Source of the DNA: Ophioderma brevispina
Lineage: Eukaryota; Echinodermata; Ophiuroidea; Amphilepidida; Ophiodermatidae
Length of the DNA: 64,000 nucleotides
Reading direction: 5' to 3'
NCBI GenBank assembly: GCA_023653785.1
Contig: JAMKCH010014234.1
Location: forward strand, 1-64,000
In this document: positions 1-13,619 of the stretch, in pieces
Position numbering within the stretch: position 1 is the stretch's first letter
Layout: each line of letters begins with the position of its first letter
The notes under the pieces: model-generated
Database searches by the model: none
What the model saw: only the letters and a program-made list of their open reading frames with translations
Told to the model about the DNA's origin: nothing
Program-made: the position numbers and the translations under genes

Positions 1-1671
1 TAAAATGATACCAATTTGTTATGTTTACTCTTTATATGTTATCAGTAGCGCTAAAGAATAGCTGTATGGTGAAGAACATGCAAATTTAGAGGTCCTTGAC
101 CTCTGACGTCACGCTTCACGGCTCGCGACACTTAAGACTATGCTTTTCAGATGGCCCACGGGATGTCCTATACAAATATCATAAGCAAGACACCTGGTAA
201 AAAATCAGGATTTAAATGCTGGTATCTCCCGGTCTATAACTTCATCATGTAATATAACAAATGATTAAAAGATTTTTTGACTAAACTATATATTGCTGAC
301 AGAAGTTAGGGTGAGCCAAAGGTCAGAAAATTTACCTTTCCAGAAAAAGACTGGCGTGTCATATTGTAAAGCTGCACAGTTGGCATAAAATGTAAACTTA
401 GGACAGGCAAAAGGTCTCACATGATGTCAGTGAGTAGCCTTGAGAAAATGTGCCAATCATTGATTAAAGGTGCGATCTTTAAATAGACAACCTTTCAAGA
501 TCAGACTTTTGCTAAGTTCAATCCGTTCTTGGTCAGAGGTTGAATGATGCGGGCGTAGGCCATACATAGTTCAGCCTGTTGAATAGGTCAGTCATCAGGT
601 TATTTTTTGTTTACATTAAAGCATGAAGTACTTAGTACTTAAAAATTGAGGAATATTGTTATTAGTATTAGGAGATGATAATTTATTTGTACAAACAGCT
701 CATTATAAAAACCAATACGTCAGCTGGCATTCCATACTGTTCCAACTCATATTTTTGACATTTGAGAAAATTGGTAGTGTGTAAATGCGTTGACTCTTAT
801 AATTACAGAGTTTCAGACGTGGACTTTACCTAATTAATGAGATACTAAGTAGCAAAATTTGATCTTGTGCATTAAAATTTGTTTCACAACAGCCGCTATC
901 GGACATAGATCACTATTGGGATACACTGTAAAATTAACAGTACATGCGTTACTTTAACAACGGCACTGAATATGTTAAATACCGGGCTATCTGTGTTCTA
1001 TCTAAGAATCAAACGATAAGATACATATATCTTTATCACATACCGATCTAATCAAGCTTCCCAAAGCTGTATCACATACAGTGCTATACCACTGATACGG
1101 CAATTGCACTTTTTATAAGACTGTGTTGCATGATGGTTACACACTGGCCATCTGTGTGTCTTTATCTCAGGACATGTTGTGGAAAAACAAAAAAATCTTT
1201 AATAACATACTGATCGGTAAGTTTAAAGTCATATAAAAACAGTGTTGGCTAGAAACCAGCATTATTTTTCACTGAATTACAACACAACGTCTGATGCGTT
1301 TTCTTGATGATTATTCTTTGCCTGGTAAGTAATGACGCAATCAGTATGTTTGAGCTTATTACGAAGGGAAGATTTTCAATTACGATTTCTCAAAACAGAA
1401 TTTTGTGAGATAGATCAGATGTGAAAGCCGACGAATTGTGAGTAGCAGCGTATGTTTATCCACCTAAGAGAGAGTTCAAGTATTCTTAGATCTAGTGATT
1501 TTTTTCTGCAGATCAGGGAGGGTCAGCTCCAGATATGCCCTCGTGTAAAAAGCACTTGTGATGTGCCAAAATCAATGTGTACTTATTATCAAGGGAAATT
1601 AATACCTATAAAGCCCTGTAAATTGCCAACAAGGGCCCTTACATGTATTTATTAATTTCCACATTTTATAG
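1..1671. other. Intronic sequence upstream of first visible Miro exon
   Basis: AT-rich sequence with no exon I can recognise. I looked for the Miro N-terminal GTPase (P-loop, switch regions, NKSD-type motif) in the + frames and did not see it, so those exons probably lie left of the window. The open frames here are short and match no family I know. Confidence 0.5.
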
Positions 1672-1902
1672 TGTTCTGCCAGAAATCTCAAGAATATTAC
1701 GGCGAAGTGTTTTTCTATGGCTCAGAGGGCGGGTGATCCACCAACAGGACCCTTGTATCAGCGAGGATTAAAGAATTGAAACCAGAATGCTAAGAGGGGC
1801 GGCTTATGTAGAATCTTCAATATTTGTGATCTAGATAATGATGGAATTCTAAATGACTATGAACTTAATGGTTTCAGGATATTTTGTTTCTGATATTTCC
1901 TT
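1672..1902 (+). CDS. RHOT1: Miro exon: end of GTPase 1 and EF-hand 1
   Basis: The exon follows an acceptor (tttatag) and opens with CSARNLKNI, the end of the first GTPase domain. It continues through a segment recognisable as ...AQRA...PTGPLYQ... and then RIFNICDLDNDGILNDYELN, a canonical EF-hand 1 with loop D-L-D-N-D-G. The reading frame breaks several times: after NLKNI, around the AQRA segment, between LYQ and the EF-hand, and again after the FQ that follows the EF-hand. In each case the next frame resumes the expected Miro sequence within a few bases, and the offending bases mostly sit in G or T runs. That pattern suggests indel sequencing errors. The donor is uncertain; I chose the GT at 1903 because TGTTTC...CTT before it fits the CFNTPL segment of the family. 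Confidence 0.82.
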
Positions 1903-2077
1903 GTAATATATGTGGTTGGTTGATTGGGGGTTTATTGAAATACAGTAGTATATTTACAGCAGCATAATTATTTAACGAGGTCATTCATAGTGACCCCACA
2001 GCTACCTGTCGGCCGATTTACCGTAAAGAAATGAGGATTTAGAGTTGACATCATCCATTGGCCCCAACGTTTTATAG

Positions 2078-2256
2078 TGTGAGGTGCCGCAGTTGTACCT
2101 AATCTTAAGTGCAAATGGATCTACTCTAGACCAAATTTTGAATTTTGTTTTTGAAATTCACAACAGCAGTGGCCTAAGGAGCACACGTGGATACCAAGCT
2201 GAAATAGCTCATAAACGATCAGCAAAACAAACCTCAGCATCACGGCTAATTTTAAG
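2078..2256 (+). CDS. Possible unidentified exon with good splice sites
   Basis: An open frame of 59 codons lies between an acceptor-like tttatag and a strong donor (AAG/gtaaag). It reads CEVPQLYLILSANGSTLDQI and continues Ser/Arg-rich to its end. It falls where the missing Miro segment (about 30 residues before the FLFLHTLF exon) should be, but the residues do not convincingly match Miro and the phase does not fit the next exon. It may be chance. The donor side overlaps sequence resembling the end of a TTAA element (to about 2335), which lowers its value further. Confidence 0.15.
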
Positions 2257-2942
2257 GTAAAGTACCTTTTCATGAGGTATCTGTGATCATCAAAACAAAA
2301 ATAAATGTGCCTGGATCACGAAATGTACCTTTAACATCTTGAAAAATTTTTCATACAAGACCTTTAGTGGATGAGTTGTCAAAGGAATATCTGCATGTTT
2401 AAAAGTGCATGCTCATGTAAAACAGTGGACAAAATTTTTTTGCATAAAGTTAAGGTCCACATTTTATCTTTTGTGAAATTATTAATTTATTTTAACTCAT
2501 TTTGTCGTACTATTTTATATTAGAGCTGTTACCCATTTCTATGGAACTTGAGATTTTGCAAAAAAACGGTCGAAGCAACATCCATGGTGGTCCAAGGCGC
2601 TTTCTCTAGGTGGTTTCCTTACATTTGGGAAGGATGGTTTTTGGTAACCGCCGGTGGATGGGAATAACCCAAATGTGTTTAAGGCCAAATTTTCCTCCCA
2701 GGGCCAAAATTTGGGGTTTCTGAATCTTGTAAACATAAAACAAGACTTTCTGAAGCAGTAGCATTTAAGCTGGAATGATTTTTTTTTTTTATTGGAGGGA
2801 TTGCGTAGCAAAATCCGGAAATTTACGGAATATGGCAAGGTCTGGATGTAGTAAGGATGTCCGTACGTATGTAAGGACGTACGTGTGTGTGTGTGTCTGG
2901 ACACAAAAAAGGTAGAACATTTTGCATATAACTTTTTTTTCA
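2257..2942. other. Intronic sequence, no gene
   Basis: Intron sequence with a TTAA-type element end at about 2310-2335 (ATGTACCTTTAA, preceded by GGATCACG), resembling the terminus of the element at 6376-6726. There is a poly-T run near 2781 and a short GT-rich stretch near 2880-2897, with palindromic TACGTAC-like motifs just before it. The 134-codon minus-strand open frame here matches nothing I recognise and lies across the low-complexity tract. Confidence 0.4.
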
Positions 2943-3960
2943 AGATGAGTCGAGTAGGTTACCCAAACTTAGATATATTGTATGAGGGCACAAGCCCATA
3001 CTAACCAGTAATCCATTTCCCCAGGGTTGGGTCCTCCCTGGGTTGACAGGGGGGTGGGGAGGAATGAAAAAAGGTCAACATTCATAAAAAAGTAAACTTT
3101 TGCCATAACTTTTTTTCAGATGAGCTAGAGTACCCAAAATTAGATATATTGTAGGAGGACACAAGCCCCTTACTAACCATGTAATCAATTCCCCAGGGTC
3201 CTCCCCTGCAGGCCTACAAAATCCCCAGGACCATGGAACCGCAGGGTCCAGAAGAAAAAAATTGGCAACTGCAGAAAAATTTTCAAAAGTAAGGAAAAAT
3301 AAAAAAAAAATGCACCCCTAAAAGTTATACAAAGGGTTTCAAATACAGGCCCAGATTGCACAAGAGGGTGTCAAAAATATTGGGCCAGCTGTTAAGGACT
3401 TTGTGCTAAATGGCTTGTGATGTGCAACTTCATGCACAGATTTGACAGAACATTTTGCCCACTTCTTTTGAAGGTCCGGAAGACGAAATTGTTTTGTTAG
3501 GCTGGTCCCCTGGGTCTGACAGGGGGTGGGGAGGGGAAGGGATAATGTCAAAAAAGGTCATCTTTTCACAAAAAAAATAAAAACCTGTATGATCTACTTT
3601 TTTCCAGATGAGCTACGGGTACCCAAACTTATTGTAGGCGGACACAAGCCCCTACTAACCATGTAATCCATCCCCAGGGTCCTCTCCTGGTCTGGCAGGG
3701 GTGGGGAAATTGTCAAAAAAGGTAACTACATGTTGCCATAATTTCTATTTTCCAGATGAGCTAGAGTACCCAACTCAGATATATTGTAGGAGGACACAAG
3801 CCCCTACTAACCATGTAATCCCAGGCCCCCTAGGGGTCCTCCCCTGGGTCGCTGAAAGGGGGGTGGGGAAATTGTCAAAAAAGGTCAACACTCTTCCCAA
3901 AAAAGTCAGAACGTTTTCTAGATGAGTTAGAGTAGCCAAAACTCAATATAATTGTAGTCT
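2943..3960 (+). repeat. Degenerate tandem array, units of about 150-175 bp
   Basis: The phrase GATGAGCTAGAGTACCCAAA with the following TAGATATATTGTAGGAGGACACAAGCCC, then CTAACCATGTAATC, CCCCAGGGTCCTCCCCTG and GTCAAAAAAGGT, recurs at about 2943, 3118, 3605, 3753 and 3918. Spacings are about 175, 487, 148 and 165 bp. The long second interval holds about 300 bp of other sequence between two partial units. Units differ by substitutions and by small indels in C, G and A runs. The last copy is truncated near 3960. There is no coding potential. Confidence 0.8.
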
Positions 3961-4982
3961 ATAGACTGAAAGTGTGTAGACCTATGCTTTGATAGTCTAG
4001 GCGACCGCCTCTCTAAGTGTGGCCCGATATGAGGTTTGGGTCCAACAGTCCACTTAGTCAGTGCCTTCCATGCAGGCAGACTGGCTTGTGGACTTTTTGG
4101 TCTCCACCCAAATATAGACTATACATACACCAATGTACACCCATATTATTCAACGCCCCAGAGCTGCAATTACCCTAGGAGAAAGAAAAAGCAATCCGTT
4201 CCAACCGCAATTGGCGGTTATGTAAAACATATGTGGGAACAATTTCGTTTCTGGAAACCGAGACTTGGATGAGTTGGGGTGGATCGGGCCAAATCTTCAT
4301 CCAGAGAGGGACACCATCTTCCCATAGATAAAAATCTGGTGCATCTATATAAAATCTCACTAGGTCGGCAGATCCACAACAATTGCGGATGATTTGTTAC
4401 TCAAATTCCACTCCAAATTGTGCTCTCCCATCTTTGCTCTAAGCATTTGAAAAAATCAGCCCAAATCCAAAAGGCCAACATTTTTTTAGCAAATTTCAAT
4501 CTTATCTGATTTTTTTGTTTTTTATTCCATAATTCTGCAACGTTCAACTGTGTTGTCATTGATAACGATAGACTTTCTTTTCCTCCACTTTGCAGAGACG
4601 AGAGACGATGTTTATGCACCTTTTACAACCCAAGGCACTAGATGAGTCAAAAGTGTTTAGGGTTAGATTTGTTTTGTAGTAGGAAAAAATACCCTGAAGG
4701 TGTGCTAAATAATGGACTTACACAACATGGTGAGTGTTGAGACCAGGGAGTCTACGAAAAAATACTATTTTGGAAGTCTCATGCCACTTTGTAGAGACCA
4801 GCACATAGTTTATTTTAAGTAACACACTATTCAATGTATCCCCAACGTGAGGTAGTGGTAAATGTTACAATGAAGTTGCCAATTAGGAACTGCGCACTAC
4901 CGTTTGCGCCCTAGTGGAAGGTACTTAAAATAGTAAGCACCATGATACTATGGTGAATGGCTTCCCTAAATGCTGGTGGTAT
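3961..4982. other. Intronic sequence, no gene
   Basis: No exon or clear repeat unit was recognised. The short open frames on both strands overlap one another and show no family motifs. Confidence 0.4.
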
Positions 4983-5135
4983 CAGGGGCGGGGATCCAGT
5001 ATTGAAGAATGTCAAAATTACCGGGGGGTGCTGAAAGGCTGTACCTTGTCCAAAATGGGCTGGGATTGATCTTGTGCAGAAGTACCGGGAGGAGCGAGGG
5101 CCCCCCCCTCCGCCCTCCCTGGATCCGCGCTCCTG
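4983..5135. mobile_element. Small TIR element, hAT-like ends
   Basis: Imperfect inverted ends CAGGGGCGGGGATCCAG and CTGGATCCGCGCTCCTG bound 153 bp with no coding capacity. CAGGGGC...GATCCAG ends are typical of non-autonomous hAT elements in animals. The flanks share only GTAT, so an 8-bp target duplication is not clear. Confidence 0.6.
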
Positions 5136-6371
5136 GTATTATTATTATATTAATATAAGTTCATGGTTTGCCTACTCCCTCTCTGACAACATCCAGGAGC
5201 TTCTGCCTATCCTGCATTGTTGACCCAACCATCAATGATTATCAAAATAAAACAGTTCCTCTTACAGGAAAGAGAAGGATTATGGTAAATCGTAATTTCT
5301 ACGATATGGAAAAAATGAAAACAAACTTAAACCAAAACACAAAGAAACTAAAGTATTGCTTATAAATATATGCTGGAATTTTTGCAAGATTTTAATTTTC
5401 CTTCAGTTGGGCAGTAGCAGGAAATGTGCAATAACCTCACATATATAATAAATTTTAAATAGAGTTACTTATGTTTGACATGGATTTCGGCAAATAAACA
5501 AATCTGCAATTCCCCCCCCCCCAAAAAAAAAAAAAAAACTCGTATACAGAAATAACTTGTAGCTGATTACTTCCAATGGGCATGTTACTTACAAGCACTT
5601 TGAATTACCAATGCCATTGTGCAAAAACAGGAGGAAAAATTAAGATGCAAGAAGGAAAAATCATTAGCCCTAGAAACCTAGAAGTAAAGCTATGTGAAAC
5701 ATATATCGTTTTTTGCTTCTCTTATGGACCTTTTTTTCCCTTTTTTGTTGTCAAAAAAAAGAAAGAAAAAAAGGGGAAGTGGGGAAAATGCAAAATAAAA
5801 AGTTTTTAAAATTTTATTACTTTCATCATTTTTTTTTTACTGAAAAGGCATCTAGAAACACGCTTTTTTCCCATATTTTCTGAGACCAACATATTTTTGT
5901 TGCCCTAACAATCTTTCTTGTATAATTAATTCAGCATTGCCTTTCAATCTTGCAACTCCCTCTCTCCTTTAAGTTAAAATCTAACTGAAAAATAATAGTG
6001 TAAAACACCAGCATTGTGTAACTGGCTCTGGCAGGTTTATTGTCAAATGGAGGTTTCCTGTACCCAAGACACTGACCTTTTTTGCACTTAACAGCCAGAC
6101 AAATTAATAACAGGAAAAGGTAAATTGATGCATTACCAACCCATCATCACTGTGAATTCCATGGAGTCTAAGTACGTAAGCTTCCCGTACATGTTATATC
6201 TATTGTATTGTATAAATCATCTGTGACCAAATAACTGAGTAGTTAAACAAGGGTTGATGATCTGAAGCTATAATGTACTGGAATATGTTTTATAAAATTA
6301 TGGTAATTTATTTGGTAGAAACTTTTAAGTTTAATTTCATATCAAACAAAATACATTGTAATTGTCAGAGG
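5136..6371. other. Intronic sequence, no gene
   Basis: AT-rich sequence with homopolymers, including a C run followed by an A run at about 5513-5539. No exon or full repeat was recognised. Confidence 0.4.
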
Positions 6372-6375
6372 TTAA

Positions 6376-6726
6376 AGGGACATTTTTTACGTGATCCACA
6401 ACCTCGTCCACCCCCCACCCCCCGACTTACCTAAAAAAAGTTTGAGATTTAATATTGTCTGAACCATCAGCCTTAGTAATCCATGTGTACCTATTCTTGC
6501 ATGCAAATTTGGTTGTGTCTGTAAGAAATTCACAATTTTGTATTTTCTGTCCATAAATGGACAAATTGCAGCACAGTGGCCTATGGGACTATGGGAAACA
6601 AGCAATTGCTCATAACACAAAACCACAAGATCGGAATCATCTCAAATTTTGTGAATAAGCTTTTCACATACATATCTGGCAAAAAATTAATAAAAACAGG
6701 TGGTGCTGGAATCATAAAATGCACCT
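6376..6726. mobile_element. TTAA-flanked MITE (copy 1)
   Basis: TTAA occurs at both edges (6372-6375 and 6727-6730). The left end is AGGGACATTTTTTACGTGAT; the right end, in reverse complement, is AGGTGCATTTTATGATTCC. These form an imperfect TIR. The internal 351 bp is non-coding. Parts of it (GTAAGAAATT...TCTGTCCATAAATGGACA) recur at 11061-11235, and the stretch GGGAAACAAGCAATTGCTCA recurs, distorted, near 24.16 kb. TTAA targets are typical of piggyBac and Kolobok transposons; the superfamily is inferred only. Confidence 0.7.
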
Positions 6727-6878
6727 TTAAGATAACAAACTTCAGAACAATTTTTCCCTGATTCAGCAATCAAGTAGGAAATGAGGGAAAAGACATTGCA
6801 TTAGGAAACCAAATAAATAACAATTAAAATCATATTTTTAGGTAAAAAAAAAATCATCCATGTCAAACTTGTTTCACC

Positions 6879-7500
6879 ATCTATCAGAGTGTTTGTGTGT
6901 GTGTGCGTGTGCACGCGTGCTGTCTGCCAATGTACCTGTGATCAAAATGTGTTAACCTGAGATAATAAGTGCCTTTATTTACACTGTTTCATTTTCATTC
7001 AAATAAAACTTTATGGCAAAGATCCTTGAGTAGTTGGACATCAGAAAAATTTAACCATTTGAGGTCAAGGGTCATGTAGGGTCAAATGAGGTCATTGTTA
7101 CAAAATGATGAAATGACACCTTTTTTCCCTCACTGCATAGAAGGCAGGATATTGGCATTCCCAGTTCAATAGTAATCCTACCAGCAGGCTTCATGAATAA
7201 GAGTCATATCCGAGAGGTCATCTTGGGGGTCGTATGAAGTCTTTGTCCAATATGTTGAAAATTGTTCTTTGCTGTGCATCAGTTTAAATTCTCATACTGT
7301 ACCAGTACCTGTTTGCATCAGGTTGAAGCTTAGCTTAGTTTGATTAAAAAGGATTCAGTTTTAGATAAACTTCTTGGCGCTTTCTTTGTCTTCCACATTC
7401 ATTACTATACTCTCGCAACTTTGTATCAGTTGATTTACTGTGTACTGAGACTGCAGTTTCCTTAGCTTACATCACCCAAGGAAATTATTTTCATTAAAGT
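6879..7500. repeat. 622-bp tandem duplication, copy 1
   Basis: Starts at TCTATCAGAGTGTTTGTGTG and includes a GT/GTGCACGCG microsatellite-like stretch, two or three AGGTCA-type words and TCATTAAAGT at its end. It is followed head-to-tail by a nearly identical copy with only a few differences. No open frame spans it. The low divergence implies a recent duplication or an assembly duplication. Confidence 0.95.
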
Positions 7501-8121
7501 TCTATCAGAGTGTTTGTGTGTGTGTGCGTGTGCACGCGTGCTGTCTGCCAATGTTCCTGTGATCAAAATGTGTTAACCTGAGATAATAAGTGCTGTTATT
7601 TACATTGTTTCATTTTCATTCAAATAAAACTTTATGGCAAAGATCCTTGAGTAGTTGGACATCAGAAAAATTTAACCATTTGAGGTCAAGGGTCATGTAG
7701 GGTCAAATGAGGTCATTGTTACAAAATGATGAAATGACACATTTTTTCCCTCACTGCATAGAAGGCAGGATATTGGCATTCCCAGTTCAATAGTAATCCT
7801 ACCAGCAGGCTTCATGAATAAGAGTCATATCCGAGAGGTCATCTTGGGGGTCGTATGAAGTCTTTGTCCAATATGTTGAAAATTGTTCTTTGCTGTGCAT
7901 CAGTTTAAAGTCTCATACTGTACCAGTACCTGTTTGCATCAGGTTGAAGCTTAGCTTAGTTTGATTAAAAAGGATTTAGTTTTAGATAAACTTCTTGGCG
8001 CTTTCTTTGTCTTCCACATTCATTACTATACTCTCGCAACTTTGTATCAGTTGATTTACTGTGTACTGAGACTGCAGTTTCCATAGCTTACATTACCCAA
8101 GGAAATTATTTTCATTAAAGT
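7501..8121. repeat. 622-bp tandem duplication, copy 2
   Basis: Second unit, differing from the first at scattered positions (for example TTCCTG for TACCTG, and GTTATTTACATTG for TTTATTTACACTG). The differences are substitutions, not homopolymer indels, which argues for a genuine duplication over a simple assembly repeat. Confidence 0.95.
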
Positions 8122-8129
8122 TCATCCAA

Positions 8130-8493
8130 GAGTTTAAAGGTGCTTGTTCCAATTTATGTCTATTGTGTTGTTCTCTACTTGATATAAGAGCCTGGTACTT
8201 GCACATACGCCCCATCAAGTATGTGGGAAACACACTTGCAGTTTTGATGGTAAAAGCAATAATGCGCATTGCAAAGCCCTATTCAATACTGTGCTAATAC
8301 TGATGGTTAACCATAAATTTGGCAGTTTTGTTTATATCTTGGCAATGAAATGTACTAATGCTTTGTGGGCTAAAATGAGTGAAAAAGGCAGTGTTTTATG
8401 TGTTAGGAATGGGATTTTTGTGGGATCACATGACCTTAAAATTGAGGTGAAATTTCCTAAAACTGGTGCATTTTGGGATGGACTCACCCTCTG
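8130..8493. mobile_element. Diverged partial copy of the CAGAGGGTGTTTTGA MITE
   Basis: The right part (TGAGGTGAAATTT, CATTTTGGGAT, CACCCTCTG at the end) matches the right end of the element at 50801-51089. The matching left terminus and target duplication were not found, so the left boundary is a guess. The 67-codon open frame inside it is incidental. Confidence 0.55.
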
Positions 8494-8711
8494 AATGTAG
8501 AATAAATAATAAATAGTCCGTATATGTGTTTTCTTTTTGTTTTTTTAATTTACAATAATTTACAACTAATATTCATTGAATTAAGTGGAAATAGGCTTCA
8601 AAGCATTGTTAATCCTTACATTTTGTATACAGGTAAATAGATAATTGTAGATAATTTCAAATCCAAGAGTTTCACATTTGTGAATAGAACTTTCAATGAC
8701 AGAGAGGAAGT

Positions 8712-8761
8712 TAGAATTGTATGTCTTGATATCAGCTAGAATTGTATGTCTTGATATCAGC
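8712..8761 (+). repeat. 25-bp tandem duplication
   Basis: TAGAATTGTATGTCTTGATATCAGC occurs twice in direct tandem. The second unit runs straight into the reverse transcriptase fragment (VCLDISKAFDRVW), so a small duplication lies at or near the 5' break of that fragment. Confidence 0.95.
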
Positions 8762-9310
8762 AAAGCATTTGACAGAGTGTGGCATCCTGGTCTACTGGCC
8801 AAGCTTTCTGCCTTGGGATTCTCAGATAAGTTACTGAAGTGGCTGAAGGACTACCTGACGGAGTGACCGCTCCCTGAGAGTCATCCTAAATGGGAGGGTA
8901 TCCAGCAAGAAGTCGATCAATGCAGGTGTACCACAAGGCTCAATCCTCGGCCCTTTTCTTTTTATTATATTCATTGACGACATCACAAGAAGAATCCTGA
9001 ATCCATCCATCCTCTACGCAGACGATGTCACACTCATGACCTTCGTAAAGTCAAAAGAGGACAGAATCCCAGCTGCTCGCTCTCTCAACAAAGACTTGCA
9101 GGAAATCGAGTCTTGGGCAACTTCATGGAATGTACTTTTCGGTGCTGCCAAGTGTAAAACTGTAATAATATCAAACAAGAAAGATGCTGCAACAGGCCAT
9201 CCAAGTCTCCACTTCTTTGGTACAACTCTAGAAGAGGTCGACAGGGTCGATCTGCATCTCCATCAGTAATGACCTGTCATGGTCTCCTGTGATTACCAAA
9301 ATGGCTAAAA
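8735..9310 (+). pseudogene. Non-LTR retrotransposon reverse transcriptase fragment
   Basis: The translation shows ordered RT motifs: LDISKAFDRVW (motif A), AGVPQGSILGPFLFIIFIDD (motif B region), LYADDVTL (motif C with the catalytic YADD box), then a thumb-like region (SWATSWNV, CKTVIIS). The frame breaks near 8866 between YLTE and RSLRVILNG, and again near 9254, after which SISNDLSW continues in another frame. Endonuclease and upstream parts are absent. It is a dead fragment of a Jockey/CR1-like element within the Miro intron; the clade is not resolved. What is visible is about 190 codons, far short of a full ORF2. Confidence 0.93.
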
Positions 9311-10469
<1,159 letters not shown>

Positions 10470-10700
10470 TAAACTTAGTATTTGTTATTACTCTTAAGGT
10501 TTGTCAAACCTGGCTGAAATACTTTAATGATTCTGTGAGTGCAAACACGGGGGTGATAAAAGACGGGGGATAACAATGCTATTTTAAATTGGCTGGGATG
10601 TGTGTGTAGGACTGCAGGTATATCTTTCTCTGTGGCAAGATGAGACCAAGGCTTTAGTATTCTTTACAAAAGAGAATATGCTTTCATTTTATCAACTTAA

Positions 10701-11056
10701 AGTGACAGGAGGAGATTCTTTGAGGATACAATTTTCTCTCAAACTACTGGATCAGTTGCAGATCACCTACCGAGAACATTTTGAAAGTTTATTGGACAAA
10801 CAAGTGCAAAAGAAAACCGCAAACCTTGTTTTTAACTTGTCTGTTATCGTAATCGTTCCTATAGAAAACCATGCTTTGAATTTTTGTCGTGCACGACAGA
10901 AATTACTAAATCATCATCTTATTACATGAAGATGGCGTATCCGGCTTGCTCACTTCAGGTGTGATCTAATACATTGGTAAGCATTCCAAATATGCAAAAA
11001 ACCAGGGTTCGAAAATAATTGGGGGCACTTATTTCTAGAAATATCCTTATGTCTCT
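10701..11056. mobile_element. TTAA-flanked MITE, AGTGACAGG type (forward copy)
   Basis: Flanked by TTAA (10697-10700 and 11057-11060). The ends AGTGACAGGAGGAGATT and, in reverse complement, AGAGACATAAGGATAT are weakly similar inverted repeats. The whole length recurs in reverse orientation at 55033-55387, including CTGTCGTGCACGACAGA, GCGTATCCGGCTTG-like sequence and GGAATGCTTACCAATGTATT. It is non-coding; an open frame that overlaps it from 10600 is not conserved in the other copy. It lies in the intron between two Miro exons. Confidence 0.85.
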
Positions 11057-11060
11057 TTAA

Positions 11061-11235
11061 AGGGCATTATGTGATCCACTGCCTTGTCTCGCAACTTAAC
11101 ATCAGAAAATTTGAGGCTTTTGTGTCATTTGAACTGTATGTTAGCCTAATTAGTGTGTCAAACCTGACATACAGATATAGCTCTGCAAGAAATTTGCAAT
11201 TTTTCTATTTGTTGTCAGTAAATGGACATAAGTGA
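11061..11235. mobile_element. Partial copy of the 6376-6726 MITE
   Basis: Begins immediately after the shared TTAA at 11057 with AGGGCATTATGTGATCCA, then follows the 6376 element through GTAAGAAATT-like sequence, TCTGTCAGTAAATGGACA and beyond. The right terminus is missing or very diverged. Two TTAA elements therefore abut at one TTAA. Confidence 0.65.
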
Positions 11236-11295
11236 TAGTTAATTTGCCTGTTAAGTGTATAATGGATTAACTATGTGCATTTTTTCTGACTACAG

Positions 11296-11380
11296 GTTAC
11301 GAGTAGGTAGAGGCAGTTCTACTGAATTGGGTCACCTTGGATATCAATTTTTAACACAGCAATTTGAAAAATATGATCAG
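11296..11380 (+). CDS. RHOT1: Miro exon: approach to EF-hand 2
   Basis: Intact 85-bp exon between ctacag and CAG/gtatgt. It begins by completing an Arg codon and ends in phase 0. It encodes LRVGRGSSTELGHLGYQFLT and then QQFEKYDQ; the final D begins the EF-hand 2 loop that continues in the next exon. Human Miro has the same layout (KIPPDCTTELNHHAY...DKHD). Confidence 0.95.
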
Positions 11381-13515
<2,135 letters not shown>

Positions 13516-13619
13516 GTTAACCCAACGGTGGATTGTCAATAGAACATGGGAGCACCTGGGCATACTTTGGGTATGATATGTCATACCCAGATCACACAAA
13601 CCAATTATCAGCATCATAG
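13516..13619 (+). CDS. RHOT1: Miro exon: between EF-hand 2 and GTPase 2
   Basis: The acceptor ataaag is followed by TLTQRWIVNRTWEHLGIL (the first Thr is shared with the previous exon). After one apparent inserted T in CTTTGGG near 13565-13567 it continues GYDMSYPDHTNQLSAS. This parallels TLTTYLDVQRCLEYLGYL in human Miro. The donor is CATAG/gtaaga. One further base seems to be missing before the donor, because the next exon opens in a phase that needs it. Weaker conservation is normal for this linker. Confidence 0.8.

Noticed and set aside
2539..2943. 134-codon minus-strand ORF
   Set aside because: Crosses poly-T and GT-rich low-complexity sequence in an intron, with no recognisable domain and no splice context.
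6879..8121. CRISPR-like or phage-type repeat array
   Set aside because: Only two long tandem units with no spacers, in a eukaryotic intron.
10600..10929. 109-codon ORF between Miro exons
   Set aside because: It overlaps most of a TTAA MITE whose other copy (55033-55387) does not keep the frame.
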